Assembly (NCBI RefSeq): GCF_000316035.1
Contig: NZ_ANHX01000082.1
Location: 23,501 to 87,500 of the forward strand
Reading direction: 5' to 3'
From: Paenibacillus sp. PAMC 26794
GTDB taxonomy: Bacteria > Bacillota > Bacilli > Paenibacillales > Paenibacillaceae
Length of the DNA stretch: 64,000 nt
Shown here piece after piece: positions 1-8,965 of the stretch (position 1 is the stretch's first letter; each line of letters starts with the position of its first letter). The notes under the pieces were generated by a model that saw only the letters and a list, made by a program, of their open reading frames with translations, ran no database searches and had not been told where the DNA came from. Made by a program: the position numbers and the translations under genes.

Positions 1-1886
1 TTGATGAAGTGGACTCCATCCTGGTCGATGAGGCGCGTACGCCACTCATTATCTCCGGACAAGCTCAGAAGTCGACGGATATGTACTATGCAGCAGATCG
101 TTTTGTGAAGCGTCTGGTTCCAGAAGAAGACTTTACGGTAGACATCAAGGTGAAATCCGTAGCGTTGACTGAGGCGGGCGTGGCAAAAGCAGAGAAAGCA
201 TTTGGTATCGAGAACTTGTATGATCATGCCAATGTAACTCTCAACCATCACATTGTACAGGGCTTGAAAGCTAATGCAATCATGCGTCGTGACGTGGATT
301 ATGTGGTCAGTGATGAAGAAGTTATGATCGTCGATGAATTCACAGGTCGTCTGATGTCCGGACGTCGTTACAGTGATGGATTGCACCAGGCGATTGAAGC
401 CAAAGAAGGCATTGAAGTACAAAACGAGAGTATGACGCTTGCTACGATTACCTTCCAGAACTATTTCCGGATGTACCGTAAACTTGCGGGTATGACGGGT
501 ACAGCGAAAACCGAGGAAGAAGAGTTCAAAAAAATCTACGGTCTCGAAGTACTTCAAATTCCAACCAACCGTCCGAACAAGCGGGATGACATGGCAGATG
601 TCGTGTATAAGAGCATCGATGGCAAGTTCAATGCCGTTGTAGAAGAGATCGTGGCACGCCACAGCAAGAATCAACCGATTCTGGTAGGTACAGTATCTAT
701 CGAGAACTCGGAGCGCCTGTCTGACATGCTCAAACGCCGTGGTGTAAAGCACCAGGTACTGAACGCCAAGTACCATGCGGAAGAAGCAGAGATCATCTCA
801 GGAGCTGGTCAAGCGGGTGCAGTAACGATTGCAACCAACATGGCTGGACGGGGTACGGATATTATCTTGGGTGAAGGTGTAGCTGAAGTAGGCGGCCTTC
901 ATATCATCGGTACAGAGCGTCACGAATCACGCCGGATTGATAATCAGCTGCGTGGTCGTGCGGGACGTCAAGGTGACCCGGGTTCAACACAATTCTATCT
1001 GTCACTCGGCGATGAATTGATGAGACGTTTCGGTGCAGACAATGTATTGAACATGATGGAGCGCCTTGGTTTTGAAGAAGACCAACCGATTGAGAGCCGG
1101 ATGATTACCCGTGCAGTAGAATCAGCGCAGAAGCGCGTTGAAGGTAACAACTTTGACGTGCGTAAAGTCGTTCTCCAATATGATGATGTCATGAACCAAC
1201 AACGTGAAATTATATATAAACAGCGCCGCGAGGTACTGGAGTCCGAAAATATCAAACAGATCGTTATGGATATGATCAAACCTTCCATTGAACGTATCGT
1301 TGAAGCTCATTGTAGTGACGATATTCCGGAAAACTGGGAGCTGCAGGAAGTTGCCGATTACATGAACAGCAAATTGCTGGACGATGGTTCGGTAACAAAA
1401 GATGATCTGTGGGGTAAGGAAGCAGAAGAAATCATCGAGTTCCTGTTCACGAAAGTTCAGAACAAGTACAATGCACGTGAAGAGCGAATTGGCGAAGAGA
1501 TGGTTCGTGAGTTCGAGAAAGTCGTTGTGCTCCGTGCAGTAGACAGCAAGTGGATGGATCATATTGATGCAATGGATCAATTGCGTCAAGGTATCCACCT
1601 TCGTGCCTACGGCGGTACAGATCCACTGCGTGAGTACCAGTTCGAAGGCTTCGAAATGTTCCATCAGATGATTGCTTCGATCCAAGAAGAAGTAGCGACT
1701 TATGTGATGAGAGCACAGATCGAGAGCAATCAGGAGCGTCAAGCGGTTGTTGAGGAAAGTCAGATCTCGACAAGCGGTGAACCTGCTGAGAAACGTCCAG
1801 TGAAGGTTTCTGACCAAATCGGACGTAACGATCCATGCCCATGCGGTAGTGGCAAGAAGTTCAAACACTGCCACGGTCAAGAGTAG
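1..1886 (+). CDS. secA: Protein translocase ATPase SecA (5' end outside window)
   Basis: Motor ATPase that drives secretory preproteins through the SecYEG channel at the cytoplasmic membrane. The frame is already open at base 3 and the first residues read DEVDSILVDEARTPL, the SecA nucleotide-binding domain 1 Walker B region, so by comparison with full-length homologues roughly the first 200 residues lie upstream. Visible in order: the end of NBD1, the preprotein cross-linking region, NBD2 with the MAGRGTDI and QLRGRAGRQGD helicase motifs, the helical scaffold, and a C-terminal zinc tail NDPCPCGSGKKFKHCHG (CxCx8CH) that binds SecB or ribosomes in relatives. It is followed about 240 nt later by prfB, the same order as in Bacillus. 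The internal GTG at base 9 is not the real start. Confidence 0.97.
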   Translation, partial: DEVDSILVDEARTPLIISGQAQKSTDMYYAADRFVKRLVPEEDFTVDIKVKSVALTEAGVAKAEKAFGIENLYDHANVTLNHHIVQGLKANAIMRRDVDYVVSDEEVMIVDEFTGRLMSGRRYSDGLHQAIEAKEGIEVQNESMTLATITFQNYFRMYRKLAGMTGTAKTEEEEFKKIYGLEVLQIPTNRPNKRDDMADVVYKSIDGKFNAVVEEIVARHSKNQPILVGTVSIENSERLSDMLKRRGVKHQVLNAKYHAEEAEIISGAGQAGAVTIATNMAGRGTDIILGEGVAEVGGLHIIGTERHESRRIDNQLRGRAGRQGDPGSTQFYLSLGDELMRRFGADNVLNMMERLGFEEDQPIESRMITRAVESAQKRVEGNNFDVRKVVLQYDDVMNQQREIIYKQRREVLESENIKQIVMDMIKPSIERIVEAHCSDDIPENWELQEVADYMNSKLLDDGSVTKDDLWGKEAEEIIEFLFTKVQNKYNAREERIGEEMVREFEKVVVLRAVDSKWMDHIDAMDQLRQGIHLRAYGGTDPLREYQFEGFEMFHQMIASIQEEVATYVMRAQIESNQERQAVVEESQISTSGEPAEKRPVKVSDQIGRNDPCPCGSGKKFKHCHGQE

Positions 1887-2047
1887 TTAGAGGTTTTTTC
1901 TATACACGAATGACATGAATGGCTCCTTGCAGCCGGGTATTCCATAGGATAAAGTGAAGGATGCAAAACCGATTAATGGTGCATAGTTATAATAATATGA
2001 CCATGATCACGGGGAAGAGATATACTGATATAACAGTAGTCTCAACA

Positions 2048-2090
2048 CCAGGGTGGCACATCACTTACTTGATCTGGAGGAATACCCTGG
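2048..2090 (+). other. Hairpin with T-box-like motif in prfB leader
   Basis: CCAGGGT (2048-2054) is perfectly complementary to ACCCTGG (2084-2090) across a 29-nt loop. The 5' arm runs into AGGGTGGCAC, which resembles the AGGGTGGNACC core of T-box leaders but then departs from it (ATCA instead of the CGCG part). No specifier-loop architecture or terminator could be built around it, and a release factor gene is not an expected T-box target. It is recorded as a leader hairpin of unknown role about 40 nt upstream of the prfB start. Confidence 0.3.
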
Positions 2091-2128
2091 ATGCGGGGAG
2101 CTTATCTTAATGAAAAGAGGAATTGCAC

Positions 2129-3242
2129 ATGATCGATCCAAACGTGAAGCATGACCTGCGTGAAATAGGCAAAAAACTAACAAACCTTAGGGGGTCTCTT
2201 TGACTTAGATCTGAAGCAAGAGATGATCGGCAACTTCGAAGTGAAGATGTCTGCCCCCGATTTCTGGGACGATAGTGACAAGGCGCAATCCGTAATCGCT
2301 GAGCTAAATGCGGTGAAGGGATCTGTGGATCAATACGCGAAGCTCCAACAGGATTATGATGATGCGGTGATGATGGTAGAACTGGCTGACGAGGAAGGCG
2401 ACGAAGACCTTGCTGCAGAGATCGGTAGAAGCGTCACAGCGATCGTGAGCAAGGTGGCAGAGTTCGAACTTCAGCTGCTCCTGGACCAGCCTTATGATAA
2501 GATGGATGCCATTCTAGAGCTTCATCCGGGGGCAGGTGGTACCGAGTCACAGGACTGGGGACAGATGTTACTCCGGATGTACACACGTTGGTCCGAGAAG
2601 CGTGGCTTCAAGGTTGAGGTACTGGATTATCTGCCAGGAGATGAGGCGGGGATCAAGAGCGTCACGCTATCGATCAAGGGGCACAATGCTTATGGTTATC
2701 TGAAAGCCGAGAAGGGTGTACACCGACTGGTGCGGATCTCTCCTTTTGACTCATCGGGCCGTAGGCATACTTCCTTCGTATCATGTGATGTGGTTCCTGA
2801 GATTGATGATACGATTGAATTGGACATTCGAACAGAGGATCTCAAGATTGATACCTACCGTGCGAGTGGCGCGGGTGGACAGCATATCAATACCACCGAC
2901 TCAGCCGTGCGGATTACCCACCTTCCGACAGGTGTAGTTGTAACGTGTCAGAATGAACGTTCACAGATCAAGAACCGTGAGCGGGCGATGAAGATGCTTC
3001 GTTCGAAATTGTATGAGCGTAAAAATGAAGAGCAAAAACAACAGCTGGATGAAATCCGAGGAGATCAATCGGATATTTCATGGGGTAGCCAGATTCGCTC
3101 CTATGTGTTCCATCCCTATAGTATGGTAAAGGATCACCGTACAAGCGTGGAGACAGGAAATACAGGAGCAGTAATGGACGGCGACCTCGATGCATTCATC
3201 GATGGTTATTTGCGTAGCCAGATTAAAGTAGAAACCGATTAA
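2129..3242 (+). CDS. prfB: Peptide chain release factor 2 (programmed +1 frameshift)
   Basis: RF2 recognises UGA and UAA and triggers peptide release on the ribosome. The ATG at 2129 opens a 24-codon zero frame that ends at an in-frame TGA (2201-2203). A +1 shift at CTT-TGA-C joins it to the long frame from 2202 to 3242, giving 370 aa, close to the Bacillus protein (about 366). Family hallmarks seen: the RF2-specific SPF tripeptide (VRISPFDS) for stop-codon reading and the universal GGQ (GAGGQHIN) that enters the peptidyl-transferase centre. A gene caller ignoring the shift would start too late, at the internal ATG at 2223. Followed by a strong intrinsic terminator. Confidence 0.96.
2189..2204 (+). 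promoter_or_regulatory. prfB programmed +1 frameshift site
   Basis: An internal Shine-Dalgarno-like AGGGGG (2189-2194) lies three nucleotides before the slippery CTT TGA C (2198-2204). This is the classic RF2 autoregulation signal: when RF2 is scarce, slow decoding of the UGA at codon 25 lets the ribosome slip +1 on CUU-U and complete RF2; when RF2 is plentiful, translation stops at 24 residues. Spacing and sequence match the textbook site. Confidence 0.95.
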
Positions 3243-3248
3243 ACTAAG

Positions 3249-3305
3249 TTCCTGTATGGACCCATACGTGTAGGCGTATGCTGGTGTATACGGGAGCTTT
3301 TTTTT
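3249..3305 (+). terminator. Intrinsic terminator after prfB
   Basis: A long imperfect hairpin with an apical CATACG/CGTATG stem and an outer TTCCTGTA/TATACGGGAG stem with a small bulge runs straight into an uninterrupted T tract. It closes the secA-prfB transcription unit. Confidence 0.85.
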
Positions 3306-3374
3306 GAATAATTATATAGGATAGAAAAAATGAGCGAACAACTGATCAGTCACATAAAAGGAGAGCACGAGAAC

Positions 3375-4283
3375 ATGCAACAACGATCACAATTTCATAA
3401 TAACCGCAAAAAGAGGTTAACCAGCCTCATTCCCCTTAATGGTCCATGGAGAAACGTCGTGGATACGGTATCTATCATTGTAGGCTCGTTTTTAATCGCA
3501 GTGGCCTTTAATTTATTTTTATTACCGAATCAGATCGCTTCGGGTGGAGTGTCCGGGTTATCGATCCTAGGCAAGGAGTGGCTCAATCTGGAGCCGGCAT
3601 ACACCCAATGGGCAATTAATATCCCACTTTTGATTGCGGGTTTCCTGCTCATTGGCAAGCAGTATGGTGTTCGCTCAGTATTGGGCAGCATTGTTCTGCC
3701 ACTGTTAGTCTATCTCACGAAGGATTGGGCCATTCCAACAACCAATCCGCTACTTGGTTCACTATATGGAGGAATTGGCGTTGGTCTCGGTATCGGAATT
3801 GTGTATCGAGGTAGAGGATCAACAGGTGGCATGAGCATTCTTGCCAGAATCGTACAGAAATACAGCGGACTTAGTTACTCATTGTGTGTAGTCATCATGG
3901 ATGCTACGGTTATTATTATGGCTGCATTTGTATTGTCATTGGAGCAGTCCCTCTATGCGCTGATTGGGTTGTATGTTACTGGTAAAGTGATCGATGCCGT
4001 TGAGATGGGCCTAGGCTTTTCCAAGGTGGCGTATATTATCTCCAACCAGACAGAAGCGATTAGCAAAGTGATTCTGGATGATCTGGATCGTGGATTAACG
4101 AAACTGGAAGCCAAAGGCGGTTACACTGACGATCAACGAACGGTACTGATGGTCGTGGTTGGGCAAAATGAGGTACCAAGACTTAAAGCGTTGATCCGGT
4201 CTGTGGACCCGGGAGCATTTGTTATTATCAGTAACGCGCATGAAGTGCTTGGTGAAGGTTTTAAGCGGGGAGAACATGTGTGA
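3375..4283 (+). CDS. YitT/DUF2179-family membrane protein (YvjA-like)
   Basis: Polytopic membrane protein of the YitT family; the substrate or role of the family is not established. I place the start at 3375 because AAAGGAGAG lies about 10 nt upstream, whereas the in-frame ATG at 3330 has no ribosome binding site; this gives 302 aa. About five to six hydrophobic segments fill the first two thirds (for example VVDTVSIIVGSFLIAVAFN, then glycine-rich helices around YGGIGVGLGIGIVYRG). The C-terminal 85 residues are the soluble DUF2179 domain (GGYTDDQRTVLMVVV). In Bacillus the family member YvjA lies beside prfB, so the position supports that orthology. A bidirectional terminator separates it from convergent cls. 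Confidence 0.88.
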   Translation: MQQRSQFHNNRKKRLTSLIPLNGPWRNVVDTVSIIVGSFLIAVAFNLFLLPNQIASGGVSGLSILGKEWLNLEPAYTQWAINIPLLIAGFLLIGKQYGVRSVLGSIVLPLLVYLTKDWAIPTTNPLLGSLYGGIGVGLGIGIVYRGRGSTGGMSILARIVQKYSGLSYSLCVVIMDATVIIMAAFVLSLEQSLYALIGLYVTGKVIDAVEMGLGFSKVAYIISNQTEAISKVILDDLDRGLTKLEAKGGYTDDQRTVLMVVVGQNEVPRLKALIRSVDPGAFVIISNAHEVLGEGFKRGEHV

Positions 4284-4340
4284 ACGGGTTGAAAACTAGT
4301 GAGTGAGCCGTGTAGGCTCATAAGAAATGACTTCATCAAA

Positions 4341-4392
4341 AAAAGCAGGCATATCCTTCTCCGAAATGGAGGTAGAGGATGTGCCTGCTTTT
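4341..4392. terminator. Bidirectional terminator between yvjA-like gene and cls
   Basis: AAAAGCAGGCA..TCC at the left pairs with GGA..TGCCTGCTTTT at the right, with an inner CTCC/GGAG stem. A-rich on the left and T-rich on the right, so it can serve both converging genes. Confidence 0.85.
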
Positions 4393-4410
4393 CTACTATT
4401 ACTATAGATG

Positions 4411-5859
4411 CTACAGAATCGGAGATAACAGACGGGAAATGGCTTCTTTGAAGCGAATGATTAGACTGCGTTTTTGGTATTCATCGAGCGTCATTTCCCG
4501 CGATACATGCAGGTCGTGCTCAAAGGTTTGTACAAGTGCTGTCGCAATCGTTTCATCATACATAAAAGCATTAACCTCAAAGTTCAACCGGAAACTGCGG
4601 TAGTCGATATTGGCGGTTCCCACGGATGCAACCAAACTGTCAATGATAAGTGTTTTGGCATGAATGAAGCCATTATCATATATAAATACTTTGGCGCCAA
4701 CTTTCAGCAACTCACCAATATAAGATAGCGTAGCCCAATATACAAAGGCGTGGTCGGGTTTATTTGGAATCATGATGCGAACGTCAATGCCGGACAGACA
4801 CGCGAGACGAATAGCTTCGAATACACTGGCATCCGGGATAAAATAAGGCGTTTGAATCAGAATCGATTGTTTGGCTCCGTTAATCATCTTGAGATAGCTG
4901 TTCTTAATATGCTCCGTCTCTGCATCCGGTCCACTGGAGACAATCTGCATGGCAATCTTTCCTGTACCCTCGATATGAGGGAAATGCGCCGGAACATAAG
5001 GTGTGTCGTGTTGCTTGGACGCTTCATTCCAATCCAGAAGGAAACGGGTCTGCAGCGCATGAACAGCATTTCCTTGAATACGCAGATGTGTGTCGCGCCA
5101 GTAACCGAACTTCGAGTTCAAGCCGAGATACTCATCTCCGACATTAAACCCGCCCGTGTAGCCAAGGTTACCATCGATGATGACAATCTTACGGTGGTTC
5201 CGGTAGTTCATACGCAAGTTGATCAGACTGAATTTGGATGGGAAAAAGACTTCAACCAAACCGCCTGCTTCGCGCAATTCTTTGAAAAAGCGTTTTGATA
5301 CCCGCCGTGATCCGAGCGCGTCATACAGCAAACGAACTTTGATGCCTTCCCGCGCTTTGCGGATGAGTGCATCCCGGATTCTTTTGCCCAGACGGTCGCT
5401 TCTATAAATGTAGTATTGCACGTGCACGTGATCCTTAGCCGCTTCGATATCGTCCAAGAGCCGCTGGAATTTATCTGTTCCGTCCGTAATGATCTCGACC
5501 GCATTATCTTCCGTCACCAGAGCACCGTTCTGCTTCAGGTTCATATAGATCATGTCCTGGCTACTCTCGGTTGCTTGGTTGCGGAAGGGTGTGCGGTTAT
5601 CGTGCAATTGTGTGAGTTGGGCTTCAATACGTTCCTCTAGCCCGAGTTTCTTACGTTCTTTCCACTGGAAAAGCCGATATCGGGTCAGGTTCTGACCGGT
5701 TAAAAGATAAAGTACAAACCCAAACACCGGAATAAAGTTCAAGACAAGCAGCCAAGCCCAGGAAGCGCTGGCATCCTTCCGTTCGAAGAAAACGACTGCT
5801 GCTGCAAAAATAATATTCAGGCCCAGGAGCACAATAAGTAAAATGGCTTCGATATGCAC
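4411..5859 (-). CDS. cls: Cardiolipin synthase (phospholipase D family)
   Basis: Condenses two phosphatidylglycerol molecules to cardiolipin and glycerol at the membrane. 482 aa, typical Bacillus length. Two N-terminal transmembrane helices (residues about 4-24 and 34-54) anchor the enzyme. Two PLD catalytic motifs follow: HxKxxxxD as NHRKIVIIDGNLGYTGG near residue 225 and as IHAKTLIIDS near residue 405, the latter followed by GTANIDYRS. The start is a GTG at 5859-5857 preceded on the minus strand by GGGGGAC. Monocistronic, divergent from argC and convergent with the YitT-family gene. Which of several possible Cls paralogues it is cannot be told from the window. Confidence 0.95.
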   Translation of the reverse strand: MHIEAILLIVLLGLNIIFAAAVVFFERKDASASWAWLLVLNFIPVFGFVLYLLTGQNLTRYRLFQWKERKKLGLEERIEAQLTQLHDNRTPFRNQATESSQDMIYMNLKQNGALVTEDNAVEIITDGTDKFQRLLDDIEAAKDHVHVQYYIYRSDRLGKRIRDALIRKAREGIKVRLLYDALGSRRVSKRFFKELREAGGLVEVFFPSKFSLINLRMNYRNHRKIVIIDGNLGYTGGFNVGDEYLGLNSKFGYWRDTHLRIQGNAVHALQTRFLLDWNEASKQHDTPYVPAHFPHIEGTGKIAMQIVSSGPDAETEHIKNSYLKMINGAKQSILIQTPYFIPDASVFEAIRLACLSGIDVRIMIPNKPDHAFVYWATLSYIGELLKVGAKVFIYDNGFIHAKTLIIDSLVASVGTANIDYRSFRLNFEVNAFMYDETIATALVQTFEHDLHVSREMTLDEYQKRSLIIRFKEAISRLLSPIL

Positions 5860-6057
5860 TATAGTCCCCCACGTCTCATAATGACCATCATGAATCTATT
5901 CATATGTCTTTGATTAGCAGGTTAGTTATGAATGAGACCCTGATTGTAATGTTTCCTACTAATACGTATTTTAACAGATGTATACCTGTTCGTCCCGGAT
6001 GTTAAAAAAGATATGTTCGGATTGGATGGAAATCCATGTGAAATTGATGATAGAGTG

Positions 6058-6086
6058 TTGTATTTATATAACCAGAGTCGTATAAT
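6058..6086 (+). promoter_or_regulatory. SigmaA-type promoter of argC
   Basis: TTGTAT (6058-6063), a 17-nt spacer, then a perfect TATAAT (6081-6086). It is the only strong candidate in the 330-nt gap between cls and argC and leaves a leader of about 95 nt. An arginine repressor (AhrC/ArgR) operator would be expected here; I see AT-rich inverted sequence just downstream (ATATGCATAT around 6097-6107) but no convincing ARG box. Confidence 0.7.
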
Positions 6087-6189
6087 AATACACAAATATG
6101 CATATAAGCGACGGAATTGCTGTGTTCAAGTATCCTTCAGGCAAGGACATAGCACAAGTAGCGCATACATCGAGATTGGGGGAGCGAGA

Positions 6190-7239
6190 GTGAATAACAA
6201 ATTAAAAGTAGCAATCGTCGGTTCCACCGGCTACGGCGGGGTGGAGCTGATTCGTTTTTTCCAGAACCATCCGCAGGTTGAAATCACATCGGTGATCTCA
6301 TCATCGAGCAGTGGTGAGTCCATCGCAGATGGATTTCCGCATTTGACGGACGTGATTCACAGGCCACTCGACGGTGTAGATCCGGCTGAAATTGCGAGTC
6401 GTGCGGATCTGGTATTCACAGCGACCCCGTCCGGCGTAAGTGCAAAGCTCGTACCAAGCCTGCTGGCAGCAGGCCTTAAGGTGATTGACCTGTCTGGCGA
6501 TTTCAGACTTAAGGATGGAACGGTGTACGAAGAGTGGTATAAACATCCGGCGCCTTCAGCTGCTTTGCTGGAACAAGCGGTATACGGCATGGCTGAGGTG
6601 TATGGCGAAGAAGTGAAGGGACAGAATTTTATATCCAACCCAGGCTGTTATCCAACGGCTACACTTCTTGGACTGATCCCTGCTGTAGAGGCAGGCTGGA
6701 TTGACCCTTCCACTATTATTATTGATGCTAAATCAGGCGTATCCGGAGCGGGACGCGGAACAAGTCTGACAAACCATTATGCAGAGATGAATGAGAATTT
6801 AAAAGCCTATAAACTTAATAAACATCAACATATTCCCGAGATCGAACAAGTGCTTGGCAGTATAACGGGAACGCCTGTTACGGTTACCTTCACAACACAT
6901 CTGGTGCCAATGACACGTGGAATCATGAGTACGATGTATGCAAAACTTGTTGGGGAACACAGCGACCGGGAGATCGTAGATTTGTACCGCAAATATTATG
7001 AGAACAGACCTTTCGTACGTGTACGTGAACCGGGTATCTGGCCTTCTACCAAGGAAGTGTACGGATCCAACTATTGTGATATCGGATTTGCGGTAGATCC
7101 TCGCACAGGGCGTTTGACGATTATTTCGGTCATCGACAACCTGGTGAAGGGTGCGTCCGGGCAAGCGATTCAAAATATGAACCTGATGATGGGATGGGAG
7201 GAGAACCTCGGGCTGAACATGACACCGGTATATCCATAA
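6190..7239 (+). CDS. argC: N-acetyl-gamma-glutamyl-phosphate reductase
   Basis: Third step of arginine synthesis: NADPH-dependent reduction of N-acetylglutamyl-phosphate to the semialdehyde. The start is the GTG at 6190 preceded by GGGGGAGC; the upstream in-frame extension to 6013 has no binding site and covers the promoter. 349 aa, normal length. Rossmann motif VGSTGYGGVELIRFF at the N-terminus; catalytic cysteine in SNPGCYPTA (Cys153); C-terminal NLVKGASGQAIQNMN is the family signature. First gene of the arginine cluster; argJ follows after 131 nt. Confidence 0.97.
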   Translation: MNNKLKVAIVGSTGYGGVELIRFFQNHPQVEITSVISSSSSGESIADGFPHLTDVIHRPLDGVDPAEIASRADLVFTATPSGVSAKLVPSLLAAGLKVIDLSGDFRLKDGTVYEEWYKHPAPSAALLEQAVYGMAEVYGEEVKGQNFISNPGCYPTATLLGLIPAVEAGWIDPSTIIIDAKSGVSGAGRGTSLTNHYAEMNENLKAYKLNKHQHIPEIEQVLGSITGTPVTVTFTTHLVPMTRGIMSTMYAKLVGEHSDREIVDLYRKYYENRPFVRVREPGIWPSTKEVYGSNYCDIGFAVDPRTGRLTIISVIDNLVKGASGQAIQNMNLMMGWEENLGLNMTPVYP

Positions 7240-7370
7240 GGGATTGGAATTCAAGAGGAGCACCGAACATTTGGTGTAAAAGTGCTCTCTCAGAGTCACT
7301 TAGGGAGATATGGGATCAGGTTAAGCAGGCGATCATCAGCATATAGCTGAACGCATACGGGGGATATGAT

Positions 7371-8609
7371 ATGGGAACGAATGTGGAGCAACATACTTTT
7401 ACCGTGGTTGAGAACGGAACAATTGTAACCCCTGGGGGATTCACTGCTGGTGGACTTCACTGCGGATTGAAAAAAACATCTCGCAATGACATCGGAGCGA
7501 TTCGATGTGATGTACCGGCTACAGCTGCTGCTGTATACACAACGAACGTGTTTCAGGCAGCACCACTCAAAGTAACGCGCGAAAGCTTGAGCAATGGACG
7601 CCTTCAAGCTGTTATCGTTAACAGTGGTAATGCCAATGCATGTACAGGGCAACAAGGTGAAGAGGATGCTTATGCGATGCGTTCGGCTGCTGCGCGTGAG
7701 TTGGGTGTGGCGGAAGAGGACGTGGCTGTGGCATCCACAGGTGTCATTGGGGAATTGCTCAAGATGGATGCTGTACATTCAGGCATCACCGGACTTCCAG
7801 CGCATATGGGCAAGGAGTCGAATGAGGCGGAGCAATTTTCACAAGCGATTCTGACAACGGATTTGGTGAAAAAGGAAGCCTGCGTCTCCGTTATGGTTAA
7901 CGGCAAGACGGTAACAATTGCAGGTGCCGCCAAAGGCTCGGGTATGATTCATCCGAATATGGCGACAATGCTCGCTTTTATGACCTCTGACGCGGTCATT
8001 GGTGCAGAAGCGTTGCAGCGCCTGCTGCGCCAGGCTACGAATCATACATTCAACATGATTACCGTAGATGGGGATACAAGTACAAATGACATGCTGGTAG
8101 CCATGTCCAGTGGTTATGCAGGCAATGAAGAGCTGACGATGGAGCACCCGGATTGGGACGCTTTTGCAGCCGGCTTCACCTATGTATGCCAAGTGTTGGC
8201 CAAAGCCATTGCTCGAGATGGTGAAGGAGCAACCAAGCTGGTCGAGGTAGAAGTTACAGGAGCAGTAAGTGATGAGTCCGCGCAAGCAATCGCGAAAACT
8301 GTCATCGGTTCGAGTCTTGTGAAATCAGCCATGTTTGGCGCTGATGCCAACTGGGGACGGATTATTGCAGCCGTAGGGCGTGCAGGACAACCGGTGAACC
8401 CGGATACCGTGGATATTCGTTTGGGAGAGATCTCGGTACTCGCACAGTCTCGCCCAGTCGTGTTTGACGAAGAATTGGCATTGGCTTATTTGCAGACCGA
8501 TACAGTTCGCATTGTGGTGGATCTGCACCACGGCGAAGGAACGGCAACAGCCTGGGGCTGTGACCTGACGTATGACTACGTCCGAATTAACGCAGCATAC
8601 CGCACGTAA
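7371..8609 (+). CDS. argJ: Bifunctional glutamate N-acetyltransferase / ornithine acetyltransferase
   Basis: Recycles the acetyl group from N-acetylornithine to glutamate, and in bifunctional forms also makes acetylglutamate from acetyl-CoA; no argA or argE is visible in the cluster, consistent with the cyclic pathway. 412 aa. The self-cleavage site is visible as HPNMATML, with cleavage expected between Ala198 and Thr199, Thr199 becoming the nucleophile of the beta subunit. KGSGMIHPN and DGDTSTND are family motifs. ATG start with GGGGGAT upstream. A short hairpin follows, so part of transcription may end before argB. Confidence 0.97.
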   Translation: MGTNVEQHTFTVVENGTIVTPGGFTAGGLHCGLKKTSRNDIGAIRCDVPATAAAVYTTNVFQAAPLKVTRESLSNGRLQAVIVNSGNANACTGQQGEEDAYAMRSAAARELGVAEEDVAVASTGVIGELLKMDAVHSGITGLPAHMGKESNEAEQFSQAILTTDLVKKEACVSVMVNGKTVTIAGAAKGSGMIHPNMATMLAFMTSDAVIGAEALQRLLRQATNHTFNMITVDGDTSTNDMLVAMSSGYAGNEELTMEHPDWDAFAAGFTYVCQVLAKAIARDGEGATKLVEVEVTGAVSDESAQAIAKTVIGSSLVKSAMFGADANWGRIIAAVGRAGQPVNPDTVDIRLGEISVLAQSRPVVFDEELALAYLQTDTVRIVVDLHHGEGTATAWGCDLTYDYVRINAAYRT

Positions 8610-8635
8610 TATTTTGCATTTAGTTTTAATAATCT

Positions 8636-8670
8636 AGCAGCTTCATGATTGAAAAGCTGCTTTGTAAAAA
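8636..8670 (+). terminator. Weak intrinsic terminator after argJ
   Basis: AGCAGCTT (8636-8643) pairs perfectly with AAGCTGCT (8654-8661), followed by TTTGTAAAAA. The T tract is short, so read-through is likely; it may act as a partial terminator or mRNA 3'-end stabiliser. Confidence 0.5.
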
Positions 8671-8734
8671 TATGTAGAACATCTATAAGGATTAAACTTT
8701 TGAGTTTGATCATTGACGGGGATAGTGAAAAAGT

Positions 8735-8880
8735 CGGAATCGATTCTGAAGAAGCGAAGCGTGCGCCTAAAAGCTTTCTGAAAGAAAGCTGCATCGGAAG
8801 CATAAGCTGTCTCTGGGTTTTCCCTTTAAATAAGGGAATCAAAAAAACCTGGAGACAACAGCGATCAAAAGAACGATCCG
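8735..8880 (+). repeat. Structured intergenic element, copy A (long form), before argB
   Basis: Outer stem CGGAATCGATTCT (8735-8747) with AGAACGATCCG (8870-8880), two bulged A's on the left. Conserved junction GAAGAAGCG follows the left arm and CAGCGATC precedes the right arm. The inner hairpin has basal TGTCTC/GAGACA, middle GGGTTTT/AAAACC and apical CCCTT/AAGGG stems. An extra hairpin (AGCTTTC/GAAAGCT) is inserted after the junction, as in copy E. The outer and basal stems differ in sequence from the other copies but still pair. Same orientation as argB. Confidence 0.8.
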
Positions 8881-8912
8881 AATTTGTAACGGCTAGACCC
8901 GTCTAACATGGA

Positions 8913-8940
8913 TTTACTTAAGTGTTAAGCCTTTTATAAT
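8913..8940 (+). promoter_or_regulatory. Possible promoter between element A and argB
   Basis: TTTACT (8913-8918), 16-nt spacer, perfect TATAAT (8935-8940). A start here would leave a leader of only about 20 nt and would place element A upstream of the transcript. A TATAAT is found in the same relative place before argD (10135-10140), though with no clear -35. Confidence 0.35.
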
Positions 8941-8965
8941 ATTTGAACGAAAGGAGCTTGCCCTC

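Noticed and set aside
5891..5902. TGAATCTATTCA as an ARG box for argC
   Set aside because: The half-sites fit ArgR/AhrC but the centre is two bases too short, and it is 155 nt upstream of the argC promoter, nearer to cls.
6013..6189. N-terminal extension of argC to the ATG at 6013
   Set aside because: It has no ribosome site, covers the promoter and is not part of the ArgC fold; the GTG at 6190 has a good site.
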